From Agrococcus sediminis (lineage in GTDB: Bacteria > Actinomycetota > Actinomycetes > Actinomycetales > Microbacteriaceae), in contig NZ_VOIR01000013.1 of assembly GCF_007923295.1 (NCBI RefSeq), positions 1-64,000 on the forward strand: a DNA stretch of 64,000 nt, written 5' to 3'. The notes under the pieces were generated by a model. The model did not search any database and had not been told where the DNA came from. It was given only the letters and a program-made list of their open reading frames with translations. Numbering within the stretch: position 1 is the stretch's first letter; each line of letters begins with the position of its first letter. The position numbers were made by a program, and so were the translations under genes. Shown here one piece after another: positions 26,380 through 34,985 of this stretch.

Positions 26380-26916
26380 CTAGCCGCCCGCGCCCTCCGG
26401 CGGGTGCAGCAGCAGGTCGGCCAGGTCGTCGAGGTAGCGCTCGAGCGGCACCGGCGCGTCGGTGCCCCAGCGCACGAGCGCCTCGCCGCCGCGCACGACG
26501 AGCGCGCCGTCGCCGCCGATGAGCGGCGCGTCGATCGGGATCGGCGCGATCGCGTGGTTCACCGTCTCGCCGAGCGGGAAGCCGCCCTGCAGCGCGGCCG
26601 CGCGGTAGGCGCGGCGCTGCTCGACCGACGCCGCGTGGAACTGGGGCCGGCCCGGCTCGGCGACGCGCGTCGAGATGCCCGTCTGCCACACGGCGCCGTC
26701 GCGCGTCACGAGCAGGGCGCCGAGGCGCCAGGCGCGGCCGAGCGAGCGCATCGTCGGCCGGCGGCGGATGCCGAGCACCGGCTTCGGCTCGACGTGCTCG
26801 GCGAGCGCCTCGTCGCGCGCGCCGGCCGCCGCGAGGCGCTCGGCCACGCGCTCGAGCGCCGCCCGCGCGCGCTCGACCGCCGCCGCATCCGCCGGGTCCA
26901 CGTCCACGCCGAGCAT
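26380..26916 (-). CDS. Hypothetical protein
   Basis: A 178-residue soluble protein without a domain I know. An amphipathic, Ala/Arg-rich helix occupies the first 40 residues, followed by a beta-rich part (LGALLVTRDGAVWQTGIS, DGALVVRGGEALVRW) and an acidic C-terminal helix ERYLDDLADLLL. ATG 26916 overlaps a TACGAT box; a GTG at 26907 lies seven bases past that box and may be the true leaderless start (VDVDPAD). It precedes the thioesterase gene in the same direction. Confidence 0.7.
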   Translation of the reverse strand: MLGVDVDPADAAAVERARAALERVAERLAAAGARDEALAEHVEPKPVLGIRRRPTMRSLGRAWRLGALLVTRDGAVWQTGISTRVAEPGRPQFHAASVEQRRAYRAAALQGGFPLGETVNHAIAPIPIDAPLIGGDGALVVRGGEALVRWGTDAPVPLERYLDDLADLLLHPPEGAGG

Positions 26917-26951
26917 CGTACGGGGGTGCGCCGAACCCTCCGCGCGCAGGG

Positions 26952-27329
26952 TCAGGTGACGTCGGGCGTCATGGCGTCGACGCGCAGCCGCACGAGGTAG
27001 CCCATGACGTCGCCCTCGAGCATCTCGAGCGTCGAGCGCACGCGCTCGGTCGTCGCCGACCCGTCGACGGCAGCTCCGTCGGGACTCCGGGTGACCCGGA
27101 CGCACTCCACGTCCTCGACGAGACCGCGGGTCACGATGACGGCACGGCCCGGGACGGCATCCACCTCGGTGTCGAGCTCGAAGTCGATCGAGCGCGGATC
27201 GCCGAAGAGCCTCGCGGTCCAGACGTCGGGTGCCGAGAGTCGCCACTCGACCTCGATCCCGGGAGCGGCGGCGAGGCCGGTGTCCCCGACCTGCCAGTCG
27301 GTCAGCCAGACGGTCGCGCGCTGCGTCAC
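26952..27329 (-). CDS. Hypothetical protein, coupled to the PPOX-fold gene
   Basis: A 125-residue soluble protein with alternating strands (TVWLTDWQVGDTG, IEVEWRLSAPD, AVIVTRGLVEDVECVRV), which I cannot assign with confidence. The GTG start overlaps the stop of the upstream PPOX-fold gene as GTGA, so its translation depends on ribosomes finishing that gene. The frame continues open far upstream only as antisense sequence. Confidence 0.65.
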   Translation of the reverse strand: MTQRATVWLTDWQVGDTGLAAAPGIEVEWRLSAPDVWTARLFGDPRSIDFELDTEVDAVPGRAVIVTRGLVEDVECVRVTRSPDGAAVDGSATTERVRSTLEMLEGDVMGYLVRLRVDAMTPDVT

Positions 27330-27809
27330 ATGCGGACGATACCGCTGTCGCCGAGGTCGGGCTCGCCCTCGGTGACGAGGCCCTTCACCAGCTGCACGGC
27401 GGTCGCGACGGCGCCGGGGGAGTCCCAGTACTCGGCGCTCGTCGCCGTCACCTCGAGCAGGCCGTTGTCGGGGTCGTCGGGCCCGCCCGACATGAAGATG
27501 CCGGCGGAGGCGTCCCACAGCTCGCGCAGCTTCGCGCGGTCGTCGACGAAGCGGGCGGTGCCCGCGAGCGACACCCAGCCGCCCTTGCCGGCGTAGTGCA
27601 CGTTGACGCGCGGGTCGGCCTCGATCGCCGCGACCTTGTCGGTCGACCGCTCGCTGATGAACCAGACGGTGCCTGGGTGCTCGAAGTCCTGCGTCCCCAT
27701 GGGCGTCGAGACGAGATCGCCCTGGGGAGAGAACGTCGGCGAGGGAGGCGATGCGCGTCGAGCGCATGATCTCGGCGATGGTGTCGAGCCGGTCGTCGTG
27801 TGCAGTCAT
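27326..27809 (-). pseudogene. PPOX-fold flavin protein (general stress protein type), frameshifted near its N-terminus
   Basis: From ATG 27809 the frame reads MTAHDDRLDTIAEIM then RSTRIASLAD, the normal N-terminus of this family, but then leaves frame. One base lower (extra G near 27734) the family sequence resumes as FSPQGDLVSTPMGTQDFEH and continues for 124 residues past an internal ATG (27700) with TVWFISERSTDKVA, GWVSLAGTARFVDD and SAEYWDSPGA. Members bind FMN and fold like pyridoxamine phosphate oxidase. The gene is either inactivated, started at 27700 without its first strand, or affected by a sequencing error. The downstream gene overlaps its stop. Confidence 0.82.
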
Positions 27810-27863
27810 GGCGCCACGCTCGCACCGGGGGCTGTGCGCAGGCTGGGGGTGCACGATGGGCGC

Positions 27864-29111
27864 ATGCCCGACGACCGCGACCTCGACCTCGTCCTCCTCG
27901 GCGCGAGCGGCTTCGTGGGCCGGCTCGTCGCCGGCCACCTGGCCGAGCACGCGCCCGCCGGCCTGCGAATGGCCCTCGCCGGGCGCTCGCGCGAGCGGCT
28001 CGAGGCCGTGCGCTCCTCGCTCGGCGCCGCGGCCGCCGACTGGCCGCTGCTGATCGTCGACAGCGGCGACGCCGCCGGTGTGCGGGCGCTCGCCGAGCGC
28101 ACGCGGGTGGTCGCGACCACCGTCGGCCCCTACCTGCGCCACGGCCTGCCGCTCGCCGAGGCGTGCGCCGCGGCGGGCACCGATTGCGTCGACCTCACCG
28201 GCGAGGTGCTCTACGTGCGCGCGCTCATCGATCGCTGCCACGACCGGGCGCGCACGACCGGCGCCAGGCTCGTCGTCTCGTGCGGCTTCGACTCGGTGCC
28301 GTCCGACCTCGCGGTGCACCTGCTGCGCGAGCGCGCCGCCGCAGACGGCGCGGGCGGCCTCGGCGACACGACGCTGCGCGTGCGGCGCCTCGTCGGCGGC
28401 GTGAGCGGCGGCACGATCGCGTCGCTGCGCGAGCAGCTCGAGCGCACGCGGGCGGATGCGTCGCTCGGTCGTGTCGTGCGGGATCCGGCCGCGCTGAGCG
28501 GCGGCGCTCCGCTCGCTCCCGGCCAGCTCGACGTCGTGGTGCCCTTCCGCGACGCCGAGACGGGGGAGTGGGATGCGCCGTTCGTCATGGCGGCGTACAA
28601 CACCCGCCTCGTGCGCCGCTCGCATGCGCTCCGCGCCATCCAGGACGACGCCGGCTTCCGCTACCGCGAGGTCGTGCCCACCGGTCGCGGCAGCGCCGGA
28701 CGCCTCCGCGCGACGGCGCTCGCCGCGGCGTTCGCCGCGCTCGCGGGCGCGCTCGCGACCCCGGGCATCCGCTCCCTGGTGGCGCGGGCGCTGCCCGCCC
28801 CGGGCGAGGGGCCGTCGGCCGAGCGGCGGGCGGCGGGCTCGTTCGAGGTCGAGACGACGACCACCACGACCCGCGGCCGCCGGTACGCGGCGACCGTCGC
28901 GGCCGAGGGCGATCCCGGCTATGCCGCCACCGCGGTCATGCTCGGCGAGGCCGCGCTCGCGCTCGCCGTCGACAGTGCGTGCTGCAGCCCCGACGGCGGC
29001 GTGCTGACGCCCGCGGTGGCGCTCGGCGACGTGCTCGTCGAGCGGCTGCGCCGGCGCGGCTTCCGGCTCGACGTGCGCGAGCTCCAGCCCGCTGCCGGGC
29101 GGCGGCCGTAG
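27864..29111 (+). CDS. Saccharopine-dehydrogenase-like NAD(P)-binding protein
   Basis: A 415-residue protein with an N-terminal Rossmann domain: LVLLGASGFVGRLVAGHL, then RMALAGRSRERLEAV, then VVATTVGPYLRHGLPLAEACAAAG with CVDLTGEVLYV. This is the layout of the saccharopine dehydrogenase-like / trans-acting enoyl reductase group linked in mycobacteria to lipid synthesis. The second half has a mixed domain ending SACCSPDGGVLTPAVALGDVLVERL. The substrate is unknown. It is followed after nine bases by a GNAT gene with its own leaderless promoter. Confidence 0.87.
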   Translation: MPDDRDLDLVLLGASGFVGRLVAGHLAEHAPAGLRMALAGRSRERLEAVRSSLGAAAADWPLLIVDSGDAAGVRALAERTRVVATTVGPYLRHGLPLAEACAAAGTDCVDLTGEVLYVRALIDRCHDRARTTGARLVVSCGFDSVPSDLAVHLLRERAAADGAGGLGDTTLRVRRLVGGVSGGTIASLREQLERTRADASLGRVVRDPAALSGGAPLAPGQLDVVVPFRDAETGEWDAPFVMAAYNTRLVRRSHALRAIQDDAGFRYREVVPTGRGSAGRLRATALAAAFAALAGALATPGIRSLVARALPAPGEGPSAERRAAGSFEVETTTTTTRGRRYAATVAAEGDPGYAATAVMLGEAALALAVDSACCSPDGGVLTPAVALGDVLVERLRRRGFRLDVRELQPAAGRRP

Positions 29112-29120
29112 AGTGCCAGG

Positions 29121-29549
29121 ATGCTCACCTTCGCCGATCGCGTGCCCACCGTCGACGAGCAGCGCGCCGTCGCGACGTCGGTCGGCTGGGGCGAGCACTT
29201 CGACTGGGCGTCGATCGGCGCCTCGCTCATCGGCTCGCTGCACGGCGTCGTCGCGCTCGACGGCGACGAGGTCGTCGGGGTCGGGCGGCTCGTGGGCGAC
29301 GGGGTGCGCTACTTCTACGTGCAGGACGTGATGGTGCGGCCCGAGGCGAGCGACGAGGGCATCGCGTCGCGCATCGTCGAGCGGCTGCTCGAGTGGGCGC
29401 GGGCGCAGGCGCCGGCGGATGCCGTGGTCGGCCTGTTCGCGAGCCCCGAGGCCGTCGGGGTCTACGAGGGCCTCGGCTTCGCGGCCGCCGACGGCGACCC
29501 GCTCGGCATGACGCTCGACCTCGCCCCGCGCGACGGCATCCGTGCCTGA
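29121..29549 (+). CDS. GNAT-family N-acetyltransferase
   Basis: A 142-residue acetyltransferase with YFYVQDVMVRPEASDEGIASRIVERLLEWA (central strand and acetyl-CoA loop) and GLFASPEAVGVYEGLGF near the C-terminus. The loop reads ASDEGIAS rather than the usual R/Q-x-x-G-x-G/A. A TAGAGT box (29109-29114) ends six bases before the ATG, inside the 3' end of the preceding gene, so an independent leaderless message is likely. It overlaps the next gene by eight bases. Confidence 0.85.
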   Translation: MLTFADRVPTVDEQRAVATSVGWGEHFDWASIGASLIGSLHGVVALDGDEVVGVGRLVGDGVRYFYVQDVMVRPEASDEGIASRIVERLLEWARAQAPADAVVGLFASPEAVGVYEGLGFAAADGDPLGMTLDLAPRDGIRA

Positions 29550-30318
29550 CCTGCGCCGCCGCGATCGCGCGCCGCGCGCGGGCCGCACCCGCCGGGAGCG
29601 GATCGGCGACCTCGAGTTCCGCGTCTCGGGCGACCTGCGCGAACGGCCCGGCCCGCGCGAGGCGATCGTGCTGGTGCACGGCATCGGCATGTCGCAGCGC
29701 GCGATGCATCGGCTGCACCGGACGCTGCGGCCCGGCGCGCTCGTGCTCTCGATCGACATGCCGGGCCATGCGGGCCTGCCGGTGCCGCGGCGCGAGGTCG
29801 ACGTGGTCGAGATGGCGGGGGCGCTCGGCGCGCTCCTCGCCCGGCTCGGCCTGCCGCCGGTCGTGCTCGTCGGCCACTCGATGGGCGCGCAGTGGGCGGT
29901 CGAGCTCGCGGTGCAGCGGCCGGAGCTCGTCTCGCGCGTCGTCGCGATCGCGCCGGTCGTCGACGCCGCGCATCGCTCGGTGCGCGAGCAGCTCGTCGCC
30001 CTGCTCGCCGACGCGGTGCGCGAGCCGCCGAGCCTCGTCGAGATCGCCTGCACCGACTACCTGCGCTGCGGGGTCGCCTGGTACGCGGCGCAGCTGCGGC
30101 AGACGCTCGCCTACCCGATCGAGCGGCGCCTGCCGGTGCTGCGCCGCCCGCTGCTCATCGTGCGCGGCGCGCACGACACCGTCGCGGGCGAGGCGTGGTG
30201 CCGCGCGCTCCGCGACGCGACCCCCGACGCCGCGCTCGTGCGCATCCCCGGGCACCACCACGCCGCGCAGCACTCCGCGCCGCGCGCCGTCGCCGCCGCG
30301 ATCGTCGCGCACCGCTGA
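29542..30318 (+). CDS. Alpha/beta-fold hydrolase
   Basis: A 258-residue hydrolase. The oxyanion strand is VLVHGIGMSQ, the nucleophile elbow GHSMGAQ (Ser near residue 114), the Asp is probably in RGAHDTVAG and the His in IPGHHHAAQ. A compact lid lies between. The N-terminus is rich in Arg. The GTG start overlaps the GNAT gene, so the two are likely co-expressed. The substrate is unknown. Confidence 0.9.
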   Translation: MPDLRRRDRAPRAGRTRRERIGDLEFRVSGDLRERPGPREAIVLVHGIGMSQRAMHRLHRTLRPGALVLSIDMPGHAGLPVPRREVDVVEMAGALGALLARLGLPPVVLVGHSMGAQWAVELAVQRPELVSRVVAIAPVVDAAHRSVREQLVALLADAVREPPSLVEIACTDYLRCGVAWYAAQLRQTLAYPIERRLPVLRRPLLIVRGAHDTVAGEAWCRALRDATPDAALVRIPGHHHAAQHSAPRAVAAAIVAHR

Positions 30319-30328
30319 CCGCCTCGAG

Positions 30329-30342
30329 CCCCCGAGCGGGGG
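30329..30342. terminator. Possible hairpin between convergent genes
   Basis: CCCCCG AG CGGGGG lies between the alpha/beta hydrolase (plus) and the aminotransferase-like gene (minus); with a realistic loop the stem is four to five G-C pairs. Confidence 0.4.
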
Positions 30343-30349
30343 AGCGGCG

Positions 30350-31552
30350 TCAGCGCAGCGCCGCCTCGAGGCCCTCGAGCAGGCGGTCGACGTCGCCGTC
30401 GTCGGTGTAGGGCGCGACGCCCATCCGCAGCCCCTCGTCGACGTCGAGGCCGAGCGCCCGGAACGGCTCGAGCGCGTAGAACGTGCCGGCGGGCGCGAGC
30501 ACGTCGCGGTCGGCGAGCGCGCGCGACACCGCTCGCGCGTCGTTGCGGGGGAACGTGACGAAGAGCGTGGGCGTGCGCTCCGCCGCGACCGAGTGCATCA
30601 CGACGCGGTCGCCGAGCCCGGCGAGGCCGCGCTCGATGCGCTCGCGCATGCGCAGCTCGTGCGCCTCGATGCCCGCGTGGCCCGCGAGCAGGCGCTCCCG
30701 CCGCGAGCCGGGCACCTCGGCGACATCCGCCAGCAGGTCGATCGCGGCTGTCACGCCCGCCATGAGCTCGTACGGCAGGGTGCCGAGCTCGAAGCGCTCC
30801 GGCACCGCGTCGGTCGACGGCAGGAGCTTGTCGGGCGTGAGCGACTCGAGCAGCGCCGGGTCGGCGGCGAGCGCGGCGCAGTGCGGTCCGAAGAGCTTGT
30901 ACGGCGAGCAGACGAGTGTGTCGGCGCCGAGCGCCGCGGTGTCGATCGCGGCGTGCGCGGCGAGGTGCACCGCGTCGACGTGCACGAGCGCGCCCACCTC
31001 GTGCGCGCGCCGGGCGATGCGCGCGACGTCGGGCTTCGTGCCGAGCAGGTTGGATGCGCCGGTGACGGCGACGAGGCGGGTGCGGTCGGTGATCACCGCG
31101 TCGAGCTCGTCGAGGCGCAGGTCGGCGCTGCCGGGGTCGAGGCGCAGCCAGCGCACGGCCGCGCCGGCCGCCTCCGCCGCCTGCAGCCACGGGCGCACGT
31201 TGGCGTCGTGGTCGAGCTGCGAGACGACGACCTCGTCGCCCGGCCGCCACGTCTTCGCGAGCGCGCGCGAGAGGTCGTAGGTGAGCTGGGTGGCGCTGCG
31301 GCCGTAGACGATGCCGCGGGCGTCGGCGCCCAGCAGGTCGGCCATCGCCGCGCGGAAGGCGGCCACGGCGCGGTCGGCGTTGCGCTCGCTCTCGACGAGG
31401 CCGCCGCGGTTGGAGAGCGGCCCGGTGAGCGTGCGCGCGATCGCCTCGCCGACGACCGCGGGCGTCTGCGTGCCGCCGGGCCCGTCGAAGTGGGCGATGC
31501 CGGAGGCGAGGGATGGGAAGTGCGCGCGGAAGGCGGCGACGTCGAAGGCCAT
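30350..31552 (-). CDS. Cysteine-desulfurase-like protein (class V aminotransferase fold)
   Basis: A 400-residue PLP enzyme. The PLP lysine is in VCSPYKLFGPH; upstream are HFDGPGGTQTP, GRSATQLTYDL, VSQLDHDANVRPW, GASNLLGTKPDV and VHVDAVHLAAHA with the PLP-ring Asp. The pattern matches the cysteine-desulfurase-like subfamily rather than IscS or SufS, because the canonical active-site Cys loop is not recognisable. A sulfur-transfer role is therefore unproven. It appears to be a single gene. Confidence 0.88.
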   Translation of the reverse strand: MAFDVAAFRAHFPSLASGIAHFDGPGGTQTPAVVGEAIARTLTGPLSNRGGLVESERNADRAVAAFRAAMADLLGADARGIVYGRSATQLTYDLSRALAKTWRPGDEVVVSQLDHDANVRPWLQAAEAAGAAVRWLRLDPGSADLRLDELDAVITDRTRLVAVTGASNLLGTKPDVARIARRAHEVGALVHVDAVHLAAHAAIDTAALGADTLVCSPYKLFGPHCAALAADPALLESLTPDKLLPSTDAVPERFELGTLPYELMAGVTAAIDLLADVAEVPGSRRERLLAGHAGIEAHELRMRERIERGLAGLGDRVVMHSVAAERTPTLFVTFPRNDARAVSRALADRDVLAPAGTFYALEPFRALGLDVDEGLRMGVAPYTDDGDVDRLLEGLEAALR

Positions 31553-31588
31553 GGTGCTCCTCGGGGTGCGGGACGGATCCCGCTCAGG

Positions 31589-33028
31589 CTACGGGCGTCC
31601 GCCGCCGCCGTTGCCGTTGCCGCCGCCGGGTCCGGCGTTCTCGTTGCCGGAGTTCTCGGCGCCGGTGCTCGCGCCGCCCTGGCCGCCGCCGGACGTGCCG
31701 CCGCCGCCCGACGTGCTGCCGTCGGTCGTGACCGTCGCCGGGGCGATCGGTGCCGCGGGCGCCGGCTCAGCCGGCGCGGGGTCGGCGACCGCGGTCTCGG
31801 CAGTGGCCGTCTCGGTCGGTGCGGGCTCCGTCGGGGCAGGTGCGACGACGCTAGGGGCGGGAGGCTCGGACTCGATCACCGCTGGTTCGACCGTGGGTGC
31901 GGTCGGGTCGCCCGCCTGCAGCGCCATCGCGGGGACGGCGACGAGGAGCGCGGTGCCTGCGGCGAGCCCGCCGGCGATCGCCCAGCGGCGGCGCCTGCCG
32001 CGCGTCGCCGCGTCGGCCGTGCCCGCCTCGGGAGCGATGGCGGCGGACCGGAGCGTCTCGGCGGTGGTGCTGCGGTCGGCAGCCATCGCAGCGACGGGCG
32101 CGGGGCCGGAGTTGGCGGCGATGATCGCGGCGGTCGCGACGCTGCCGAGCGCCGCCGTCGCGTCGATGTCGCCGGTCGTGGCGACGGCGGCGGCCATCTC
32201 GATCAGTCGCTCGAGCACAGCCGCGGCCGTCGGGCGCGCCTCGGGCTCGCGCGCCGTCATCGCCGTCAGCAGCGACTTCCACTCGTAGCCGATCGAGCCG
32301 GGGATCTCGGGATCGCGCGCGAGCCGCGCGCTCAGCGACTCGAGCAGCGGCCCGGGGTACTCGCGGCGCCCCGTGAGCGCCTCGAGCAGCACGAGGCCGA
32401 GCGAGTAGATGTCGGAGGAGGGCGCGACGCGCGCGCCGGTGGCCTGCTCGGGGCTGAGGTAGGCGGCGGTGCCGAGCACCGTGCCGGTCGCGGTCAGCCG
32501 CGCGGCGCCCACGATGGCGGCGATGCCGAAGTCGGCGAGCTTCGCGTCGAAGTCCCTCCCGGGCACGAGCGAGGGCGCGAGCAGGATGTTCGCGGGCTTG
32601 ATGTCGCGGTGCACCACCTCGCTCGCGTGCACGATGACGAGCGCCTCGGCCAGGTCGTGCGCGATGCGCCACGCCTGCTCCTGCGGGAGCGGCCCCTGGG
32701 CGAGGCGCGCGGCGAGCGTGGGCCCGTCGACGAGCTCCATCACCAGGTACGACACCAGCAGGCCGTCGAGCGTCGTGCTGCCCGCGTCGAAGAGGGTGAC
32801 GAGCGCGCGGTGGTTGAGCGAGGCGAGCAGGTCGATCTCCGACCGCTCGCGCTGCAGGTCGGCCGGATCGGTGCTCTCGCGCACGATCGCCTTGACCGCG
32901 ACCTCGCGCCCGAGCACCTCGTCGGTGGCCCGATGCACCGAGGCCATGCCGCCGGCGCCGATGCGCTCGCCGATGCGATAGCGCTCGGCGAGCAGGCTTC
33001 CCTGCTGGAGCGGGTCGGCAGCGCCCAT
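31589..33028 (-). CDS. Membrane-bound serine/threonine protein kinase
   Basis: A 479-residue PknA/B-like kinase. The kinase domain (about 12-275) has the glycine loop GERIGAGGMASVHRA, the ATP Lys in VAVKAIV, the catalytic VVHRDIKPANILL, LADFGIA and SPEQATG. After a variable linker a single membrane helix (AIAGGLAAGTALLVAVPAMAL) leads to an extracellular low-complexity tail: Pro-Ala-Thr-Glu repeats, then Gly/Asn/Ser-rich sequence. No PASTA sensor is present. ATG 33028 is chosen because GGAGG lies five bases upstream; ATG 33040 would add four residues. Confidence 0.92.
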   Translation of the reverse strand: MGAADPLQQGSLLAERYRIGERIGAGGMASVHRATDEVLGREVAVKAIVRESTDPADLQRERSEIDLLASLNHRALVTLFDAGSTTLDGLLVSYLVMELVDGPTLAARLAQGPLPQEQAWRIAHDLAEALVIVHASEVVHRDIKPANILLAPSLVPGRDFDAKLADFGIAAIVGAARLTATGTVLGTAAYLSPEQATGARVAPSSDIYSLGLVLLEALTGRREYPGPLLESLSARLARDPEIPGSIGYEWKSLLTAMTAREPEARPTAAAVLERLIEMAAAVATTGDIDATAALGSVATAAIIAANSGPAPVAAMAADRSTTAETLRSAAIAPEAGTADAATRGRRRRWAIAGGLAAGTALLVAVPAMALQAGDPTAPTVEPAVIESEPPAPSVVAPAPTEPAPTETATAETAVADPAPAEPAPAAPIAPATVTTDGSTSGGGGTSGGGQGGASTGAENSGNENAGPGGGNGNGGGGRP

Positions 33029-33132
33029 GGCGTCCTCCATTTGTCCCCCTGAGCGTATCCCGCCCTTGGGGGACGGATGACCAGCGGACTCGCAGGAACA
33101 GGCGTGCGGGCCCACAGGAAGCAGCCGGCGCG

Positions 33133-33651
33133 TCAGCGGGGCGTCGGCAGGAGCGCCACCTCGCCGAGCGCGCCGCCATCGACGACCGCCGTCATCACGG
33201 TGCCGACCGGCTGGCGGCGCCGGTCGGTGGGGGAGCCCGGGTTCAGCAGGCGCAGCCCTCCGGGCGTCGTCGAGTCCCAGGGGATGTGCGAGTGCCCGAA
33301 GACGAGCACGTCGGCCGGCGCGGGGGAGGAGGGCCCGAAGCGCGCGTCGCAGCGGCGCTCCCGGCCGGCGGCCGCGCCCGTCTCGTGCTCGACAGCGAAC
33401 CGGAGCCCGTCGACCTCGAACCGCGCGGTCTCGCCGAGCCGGCGGTGCAGCTCGGCGCCGTCGTTGTTGCCCGCGACGCCCACGAGGCGCGCTGCCCGCG
33501 ACTCGAGCTCGTCGAGGAGCTCCGGCACCACCCAGTCGCCGGCGTGCACCACCAGGTCGGCCTCGTCGACGAGCCGCCACACCTGCTCCTGCAGCGCCTT
33601 CGCGCGCAGCGGCAGGTGGGTGTCGCTCAGCAGCAGCAGCCTGGTGGTCAC
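33133..33651 (-). CDS. Metallophosphoesterase (YfcE/MJ0936 type)
   Basis: A 172-residue calcineurin-like phosphoesterase. Metal ligands are visible in LLSDTHLP, VVHAGDWV, GVAGNNDG and VFGHSHIPW, followed by NPGSPTDRR, the standard order for YfcE-like enzymes that cleave phosphodiesters. GTG start. It lies between the kinase gene and the cupredoxin-like lipoprotein in the same direction. The physiological substrate is unknown. Confidence 0.92.
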   Translation of the reverse strand: MTTRLLLLSDTHLPLRAKALQEQVWRLVDEADLVVHAGDWVVPELLDELESRAARLVGVAGNNDGAELHRRLGETARFEVDGLRFAVEHETGAAAGRERRCDARFGPSSPAPADVLVFGHSHIPWDSTTPGGLRLLNPGSPTDRRRQPVGTVMTAVVDGGALGEVALLPTPR

Positions 33652-33661
33652 GCGCGGCGCA

Positions 33662-34132
33662 TCAGCCGGTGACCTCGACCTCGCCGACCATGGTCGCCGG
33701 GTGCGGGTCGCACACGAACGTGTAGGTGCCGGCCACGAGCGTCACCTGCACCGACGTCTCGTCGGTGCCCGCGACATCCGTCGCCACGTCGACGCCGCCG
33801 GGGCCGGTCAGGCGGAAGTTGTGGGCGGCGGTGCGGTCGGCGAAGGTGAGCGTGTAGTCGCCGGCCGCGAGCATCTCGACGGGCTGGCCGTCGGCGTCGG
33901 TGAGCGCGATCTCGTACGCATCGGGGTCGTCGGCCGTGCCGACCATGCCGATGAGCGCCATCCCCGCCTCGTCGCCCGACGATGCGGGGGAGGAGGGCTC
34001 CGTCGCGGGTGCCGAGCTCGGCGCCGCGTCGCCGGAGGGCGGCGTAGCGGACTCACCGCTGGCGGAGCAGCCGGCGAGCGCCAGCGCGGCGGCTGCCAGG
34101 AGGGCGGTGATCGATGCGGATCGAGGTGTCAT
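33662..34132 (-). CDS. Cupredoxin-like lipoprotein
   Basis: A 156-residue secreted lipoprotein with lipobox LAGC near residue 22 and a Ser/Pro/Ala-rich linker (about 23-55). The mature domain is a small beta sandwich with type-1 copper candidate ligands: His in TAAHNFRLTG, then Cys, His and Met in FVCDPHPATMVG (C-x2-H-x3-M). Such proteins bind copper and carry electrons or act as surface copper carriers; copper binding here is inferred from ligand order. A 73-bp gap separates it from the PAP2 gene upstream. Confidence 0.8.
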   Translation of the reverse strand: MTPRSASITALLAAAALALAGCSASGESATPPSGDAAPSSAPATEPSSPASSGDEAGMALIGMVGTADDPDAYEIALTDADGQPVEMLAAGDYTLTFADRTAAHNFRLTGPGGVDVATDVAGTDETSVQVTLVAGTYTFVCDPHPATMVGEVEVTG

Positions 34133-34205
34133 GGCGGTGCTCCCTTGTCGGTGGGTCCACAGCGGTTCGGAGCCGCGGGCCGGAGGGATGGGTCTGGGGG
34201 ATGGG

Positions 34206-34985
34206 TCAGGTGCCGTCGCGCTGGGCCGTCGAGAGCGGTCCGGTGATCGGCTCGCCCTTGACGCGGGCCGTGCGCAGGGTGTCGACGACGATCACGATCG
34301 CGAGGATCACGAACGACAGGCCGACCGACGCGATGACGTCGGTGAGCCAGTGGTAGCCGAGGTACAGCCGGCTGCCGATCTGCGCCACGATGCCGACCGC
34401 GGCGAGCGCGAAGAGGCCGATGCGCAGGGGGATGTGCCGCTGCCGCGAGGCGATGAGGTAGGCGGTGATGAGCAGGAAGTCGGATGCGCCGAGCACGTGC
34501 CCGGAGGGGAACGAGAAGGTGTGGTCGGCGCCGAGCACCATGAGGTCGATCGGGGGGCGCGGGTGCTGCACGAGGGGAGCGATGGAGAGGGCGCTGATCA
34601 CGCCGAGCGCCATGCCGCCGCACAGCACGAGCGGACGCCAGGCGTGGCTCGCGAGGATCGTCCAGCCGATGCAGACCACGAGCACGATGATGGGCATCGC
34701 GACGGGGCCGAAGACGTACGCGAGCACCGACATGGTGACGGTCTCTGCGTCGTCGCGGGCGTCGACGAACCACTGCTGCACGGGCTCGTTGAGCCTCGCG
34801 GCGCCCGAGTCGGTCAGCACGCCCACGAGCATCACCGTGAAGATCGTGAGGCCCACGACGGCGAGCGCGATGGCACTGCCGTAGAGGGTCCGCCGCTCCG
34901 AGCGGGAGATGCAGCGCTCCTCGACGAGGAACTTGCGACGCCACTCGGCGTCGAGGATGCGCGGGCTGCGGGTTGCTGCGGTCAC
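34206..34985 (-). CDS. PAP2-family membrane phosphatase
   Basis: A 259-residue protein with about six helices. The three-part PAP2 signature is present but slightly altered: the usual K-x6-RP is reduced to QHPRPP, then FSFPSGHVLGA, then GSRLYLGYHWLTDVIAS. Members dephosphorylate lipid phosphates such as undecaprenyl pyrophosphate or phosphatidic acid at the outer membrane face. GTG 34985 overlaps the stop of the 59-codon membrane ORF as GTGA, giving a coupled two-gene unit downstream of an AT-rich palindrome. Confidence 0.88.
   Translation of the reverse strand: MTAATRSPRILDAEWRRKFLVEERCISRSERRTLYGSAIALAVVGLTIFTVMLVGVLTDSGAARLNEPVQQWFVDARDDAETVTMSVLAYVFGPVAMPIIVLVVCIGWTILASHAWRPLVLCGGMALGVISALSIAPLVQHPRPPIDLMVLGADHTFSFPSGHVLGASDFLLITAYLIASRQRHIPLRIGLFALAAVGIVAQIGSRLYLGYHWLTDVIASVGLSFVILAIVIVVDTLRTARVKGEPITGPLSTAQRDGT

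Noticed and set aside
30350-31552. Annotation as a true IscS/SufS cysteine desulfurase
   Set aside because: No active-site Cys loop can be recognised and no Fe-S cluster genes are nearby, so only the fold-level name is used.
27800-33052. A 1750-codon open frame on the plus strand
   Set aside because: It runs across seven well-supported genes on both strands; its translation is Arg/Ala/Pro-rich with no motif. Long spurious frames are expected in DNA this GC-rich.
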